A program made the position numbers and the translations under genes. Source: Limiplasma sp964504385 (lineage in GTDB: Bacteria > Bacillota > Clostridia > Christensenellales > Aristaeellaceae). Taken from it: 16,401 nt of DNA. Below, piece after piece: positions 13,693-16,401 of the stretch; position 1 is the stretch's first letter, and the number at the start of each line of letters is the position of its first letter. Under the pieces are notes generated by a model. The model ran no database searches. It saw nothing but the letters and a program-made list of their open reading frames with translations, and was not told the DNA's origin. The DNA lies in contig CAZDEF010000057.1 in the NCBI GenBank assembly GCA_964504385.1, positions 1 to 16,401 of the forward strand. The letters are read 5' to 3'.

Positions 13693-16134
13693 ATGACTTA
13701 CGGCTATTTCGATGATGCGAATTCGCAATTCGTCATCACCCGACCGGACACACCCTATCCATGGATCAATTATCTTGGCAGCGAGGATTTCTTTTCCTTG
13801 ATGAGCAATACCTCGGGCGGATACAGCTTCTATAAGGATGCCCGTCTGCTGCGCCTCACGCGCTATCGCTATAACAACGTGGGAACGGATGCAGGCGGCC
13901 ACTACTTGTACATCAACGAAAACGGCGTTGTGTGGAACCCTGGCTGGCAGCCCACGCAAACGCCGCTGGACAGCTATGAATGCCGCGTGGGTACTGGATA
14001 TACCATGATTGAGTCCACCAAAAATGGTTTGCGTGCAAAACAGACGGTGATGGTGCCGCGCGGTTTCACGGCAGAAGTGACCCGGCTGGAGCTTGTCAAC
14101 GAAACAGATACGCCAAAGGATGTGAGCATGTTCAGCTTTGTGGAGTTCTGCCTGTGGAATGCGCAGGATGACAGCACCAACTTCCAGCGCAATTACGCAC
14201 TGGCGGAATTTGAGTACGAAAACGACGGCGCAGTGCTGTACCACAAAACCGAATACCGCGAGCGCCGGAACCACTACGCAGTGTATGCGGTCAATACGAA
14301 GGTGGATGGCTTCGATACCGACCGTGAGACTTTCCTTGGACTGTACAATGGATTTGATAAACCGGATGCTGTGTTTGCCAACCGCTCTGGAAACAGCGAC
14401 GCACATGGCTGGGCGCCGATCGGCAGCCACAGCATCAAACGCACTCTTGCGCCCGGCGAGCATGTGAGCTACATTTTTGTGCTGGGCTATTGTGAAAACC
14501 CGGTGGAAGAAAAGTTTGATTCGCTGGCCGTCATCAACAAACGCCCGGCTCATCGTCTGCTGGCTGAGTTTGCCACGGATCGTCAGTTTGAGGAAAAACT
14601 GGCGGAACTCAAAGCATACTGGGAGGATCTGCTCGGCCACTTCCACATCGAAAGCGGAGATGAAAAGCTGGATCGGCAGGTGAACTTGTGGAATCAGTAC
14701 CAGTGCATGGTCACGTTCAACATGAGCCGATCCGCCAGCTATTTCGAAAGTGGTATCGGCCGCGGCATGGGCTTCCGCGATTGCTCGCAGGATCTGCTGG
14801 GATTCGTGCATCTCATTCCGGAGCGCGCGCGTCAGCGCATTCTGGACATTGCTGCCACCCAATTTCCGGACGGCAGCGCCTATCATCAGTACCAGCCTTT
14901 GACCAAACGCGGTAACATGGAAGTGGGCAGCGGCTTTAATGACGACCCGCTGTGGCTGATCTATGGCGTGAGCGCCTACATCAAGGAAAGCGGTGACATG
15001 AGCATTCTGGACGAAATGGTCGATTTCGACAATGATGTATCGCAGGCTGCGCCGCTGATGGAGCATCTGCGCCGTTCCTTCCACTTTACGGCGGAGCACA
15101 AGGGACCACACGGCCTGCCGCTGATCGGACGCGCGGACTGGAATGACTGCCTGAATCTCAACTGCTTCTCCGCTGAGTCGGGGGAGAGCTTCCAGACGGT
15201 TACTAACAATGACACGGGTATTGCGGAGAGCGTGTTTATTGCTGGCATGTATGTGGGAGTGGCGGAAGACTACGCGCGCCTGTGCGAATTGCGCGGCGAT
15301 CAGGCGGAAGCGGCGTTTGCACGCGCTGAAAAGGAAACCATGACCAAAGCAGTGGAGACCTATGGCTGGGATGGCAAATGGTTCCTGCGTGCATACGATG
15401 CCAATAGCGACAAAGTGGGAAGTCACGAGAACGAAGAGGGCAAAATCTATATCGAGCCGCAGGGCATGTGCGTAATGGCAGGCATCGGTTTGGAAAACGG
15501 CATGGCTCAGAAGGCGATGGATGCAACGCGGGAGCACCTGCTGTTCGAACATGGTGTGGTACTGCTGTGGCCGGCTTATAGCCGCTACCATCTGGAATTA
15601 GGTGAGATTAGCAGCTATCCGCAGGGCTACAAGGAAAACGGTTCCGTATTCTGCCACAACAATCCGTGGATCATGATCGCGGAAACAGAACTGGGGCATG
15701 GTGATGCGGCGTTTGATCTGTATCGCCGGATCGCACCTGTCTATGTGAAGGATCAAAAGCTACACCGCACCGAACCGTATGTCTGCAGTCAGACGGTGAA
15801 CGGCAAAGAAGCCTATCTGCCGGGAGAAGCACGGAATAGCTGGCTGACGGGAACGGCGGCTTGGATGTTTGTGGCGGCTTCGCAGGCGATCCTTGGGATC
15901 AAGCCACAGTTCGATGGACTGATGATTGATCCGTGCTTGCCGGCAAGCGTCAGTGAAGTAAAAATTTGCCGCGCGTTCAGGGGGAATACCTATGAGATTC
16001 TGGTGAAGAATCTGGCGGGCGGTGAAAAAGGCAAGCTGTCGCTGACGGTCGATGGCCGGCCGGTGGATGGTAAGATCGTAAGCTGCCCAATGGAAAAAGG
16101 CAGGACGATTTGCGTGGAGGCAACGCTGCGCTGA
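13693..16134 (+). CDS. cellobiose phosphorylase (glycoside hydrolase family 94)
   Basis: Phosphorolyses cellobiose to alpha-glucose 1-phosphate and glucose in the cytosol, saving one ATP. The 813 residues compare with about 811 for clostridial enzymes. From memory of the Clostridium thermocellum protein, it is collinear from end to end, with GYFDDAN, TPYPWINYLG and GGYSFYKDARL at the start, YHKTEYRERRNHYA, SASYFESGIGRGMGFRDCSQDLLG, the catalytic-acid motif GRADWNDCLNLN (Asp482 and Asp485 in DWND), KVGSHENEEGKI, GYKENGSVFCHNN and NSWLTGTAAW near the end. No signal peptide is present. ATG 13693 is chosen for AGGAGG at 13677-13682 and family alignment. No transporter or beta-glucosidase gene is adjacent. 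Expression is probably controlled by the operator at 13627-13646. Confidence 0.95.
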   Translation: MTYGYFDDANSQFVITRPDTPYPWINYLGSEDFFSLMSNTSGGYSFYKDARLLRLTRYRYNNVGTDAGGHYLYINENGVVWNPGWQPTQTPLDSYECRVGTGYTMIESTKNGLRAKQTVMVPRGFTAEVTRLELVNETDTPKDVSMFSFVEFCLWNAQDDSTNFQRNYALAEFEYENDGAVLYHKTEYRERRNHYAVYAVNTKVDGFDTDRETFLGLYNGFDKPDAVFANRSGNSDAHGWAPIGSHSIKRTLAPGEHVSYIFVLGYCENPVEEKFDSLAVINKRPAHRLLAEFATDRQFEEKLAELKAYWEDLLGHFHIESGDEKLDRQVNLWNQYQCMVTFNMSRSASYFESGIGRGMGFRDCSQDLLGFVHLIPERARQRILDIAATQFPDGSAYHQYQPLTKRGNMEVGSGFNDDPLWLIYGVSAYIKESGDMSILDEMVDFDNDVSQAAPLMEHLRRSFHFTAEHKGPHGLPLIGRADWNDCLNLNCFSAESGESFQTVTNNDTGIAESVFIAGMYVGVAEDYARLCELRGDQAEAAFARAEKETMTKAVETYGWDGKWFLRAYDANSDKVGSHENEEGKIYIEPQGMCVMAGIGLENGMAQKAMDATREHLLFEHGVVLLWPAYSRYHLELGEISSYPQGYKENGSVFCHNNPWIMIAETELGHGDAAFDLYRRIAPVYVKDQKLHRTEPYVCSQTVNGKEAYLPGEARNSWLTGTAAWMFVAASQAILGIKPQFDGLMIDPCLPASVSEVKICRAFRGNTYEILVKNLAGGEKGKLSLTVDGRPVDGKIVSCPMEKGRTICVEATLR

Positions 16135-16146
16135 TATGTGAACCGT

Positions 16147-16184
16147 TAGAAATAGGTCTGCTGAAAATGGCAGACCTATTTCTA
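16147..16184 (+). terminator. hairpin terminator after cellobiose phosphorylase
   Basis: A perfect 15-pair stem: TAGAAATAGGTCTGC (16147-16161) with GCAGACCTATTTCTA (16170-16184), eight-base loop TGAAAATG. It starts 12 bases after the stop. The T-rich part is within the stem (TTTCTATATA), so it is not a classical U-run terminator, but its position between this gene and the next promoter makes the role likely. Confidence 0.75.
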
Positions 16185-16273
16185 TATACGAACAAAAGAA
16201 GAATAAGATGCAGGATTTGCTCTGCTAAATGCAAAACAAAAAACGAATCGTCATATAAATAGTTCGGAAACAG

Positions 16274-16310
16274 AAAAAGCTTCGAAAAAAACTCAAAAAA
16301 TTTCAAAAAA
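16274..16310 (+). promoter_or_regulatory. helically phased A-tracts (UP-element-like) upstream of the rRNA-type promoter
   Basis: Runs of 5, 7, 6 and 6 A begin at 16274, 16285, 16295 and 16305, spacings of 11, 10 and 10 bases, in phase with the DNA helix. They end four bases before the -35 box. Such tracts bend DNA and can bind the alpha subunit of RNA polymerase at strong stable-RNA promoters. Confidence 0.65.
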
Positions 16311-16314
16311 GGTG

Positions 16315-16343
16315 TTGACACCTTAAAAGAACTGTGCTATTAT
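16315..16343 (+). promoter_or_regulatory. strong promoter, probably of a ribosomal RNA operon
   Basis: Perfect -35 TTGACA (16315-16320), 17-base spacer, and -10 TATTAT (16338-16343, one mismatch). With the A-tract upstream region and the leader motif downstream, this looks like an rrn promoter. The start would be near 16350. Confidence 0.8.
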
Positions 16344-16349
16344 GTACAA

Positions 16350-16401
16350 GCTCGCTCGAGAGCACCGAACCTTGAAAACGATACAGAATAAGAAACGCAA
16401 A
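16350..16401 (+). ncRNA. start of a ribosomal RNA precursor leader (runs off the window)
   Basis: No ribosome-binding site or start codon follows the promoter. The sequence carries GAACCTTGAAAAC (16367-16379), a conserved element of rRNA precursor spacers and leaders in Clostridia and other Bacillota. A short GCTC/GAGC stem precedes it. The mature 16S gene is not reached. A tRNA operon leader is a less likely alternative. Confidence 0.65.

Noticed and set aside
13627..15591. Long antisense open frame opposite the cellobiose phosphorylase gene
   Set aside because: Same explanation: a codon-bias shadow with no motifs, no ribosome-binding site, and an end that runs into the operator.
1..16401. 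CRISPR arrays, insertion sequences, prophage genes, tRNA genes or defence systems
   Set aside because: No repeat-spacer pattern, transposase, integrase, tRNA cloverleaf or defence-gene motif was seen on either strand; the region is housekeeping and carbohydrate metabolism.

Overview
The window reads as a chromosomal segment of a GC-rich anaerobic member of the Bacillota, probably a gut-type Clostridia. The reasons are strong purine-rich Shine-Dalgarno sites before nearly every gene, a PyrK-dependent (type 1B) dihydroorotate dehydrogenase, a clostridial-type cytosolic cellobiose phosphorylase, and an rRNA-type promoter and leader with the Bacillota-style 'CCTTGAAAAC' element. The genus cannot be fixed from this sequence.

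Layout. (1) 1-763, minus strand: the N-terminal part of a malic enzyme, cut by the window edge, with its own promoter. (2) 936-10969, plus strand: a complete operon for de novo UMP synthesis in the order pyrC-carA-carB-pyrK-pyrD-pyrF-pyrE-pyrB-pyrI. It starts at a sigma-70-type promoter and ends at a strong hairpin terminator. Most junctions overlap by 4-17 bases or are separated by fewer than 50. (3) 10968-12092, minus strand: a polytopic membrane acyltransferase-like protein that shares the bidirectional terminator with the pyr operon. (4) 12190-13571, plus: a monocistronic phenylacetate-CoA ligase family gene with promoter, a 5'-end hairpin and a terminator. (5) 13594-16184, plus: a monocistronic cellobiose phosphorylase gene with a near-perfect 20-bp LacI-type operator over its predicted transcription start. 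(6) 16274-16401, plus: phased A-tracts, a consensus promoter and the start of what looks like a ribosomal RNA leader. The 16S gene itself would lie beyond the window. No stretch over 300 bases lacks a gene.

How the genes work together. CarAB makes carbamoyl phosphate, PyrB/PyrI joins it to aspartate, PyrC closes the ring, PyrD/PyrK oxidises dihydroorotate to orotate with NAD+ as likely acceptor, PyrE adds phosphoribose and PyrF decarboxylates OMP to UMP. CarB (UMP/IMP-type C-terminal domain) and PyrI (nucleotide-binding regulatory chain) both supply feedback control.

The most notable observation is in CarA. The reading frame is intact and the protein is recognisable along its whole length, but all three glutaminase catalytic positions are replaced (Cys to Gly253, His to Gln338, Glu to His340), and several glutamine-binding positions are changed as well. 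This predicts a carbamoyl-phosphate synthase whose small subunit cannot hydrolyse glutamine and which probably uses free ammonia. It would be a bacterial parallel to the ammonia-dependent vertebrate CPS I, in which the same cysteine is lost.
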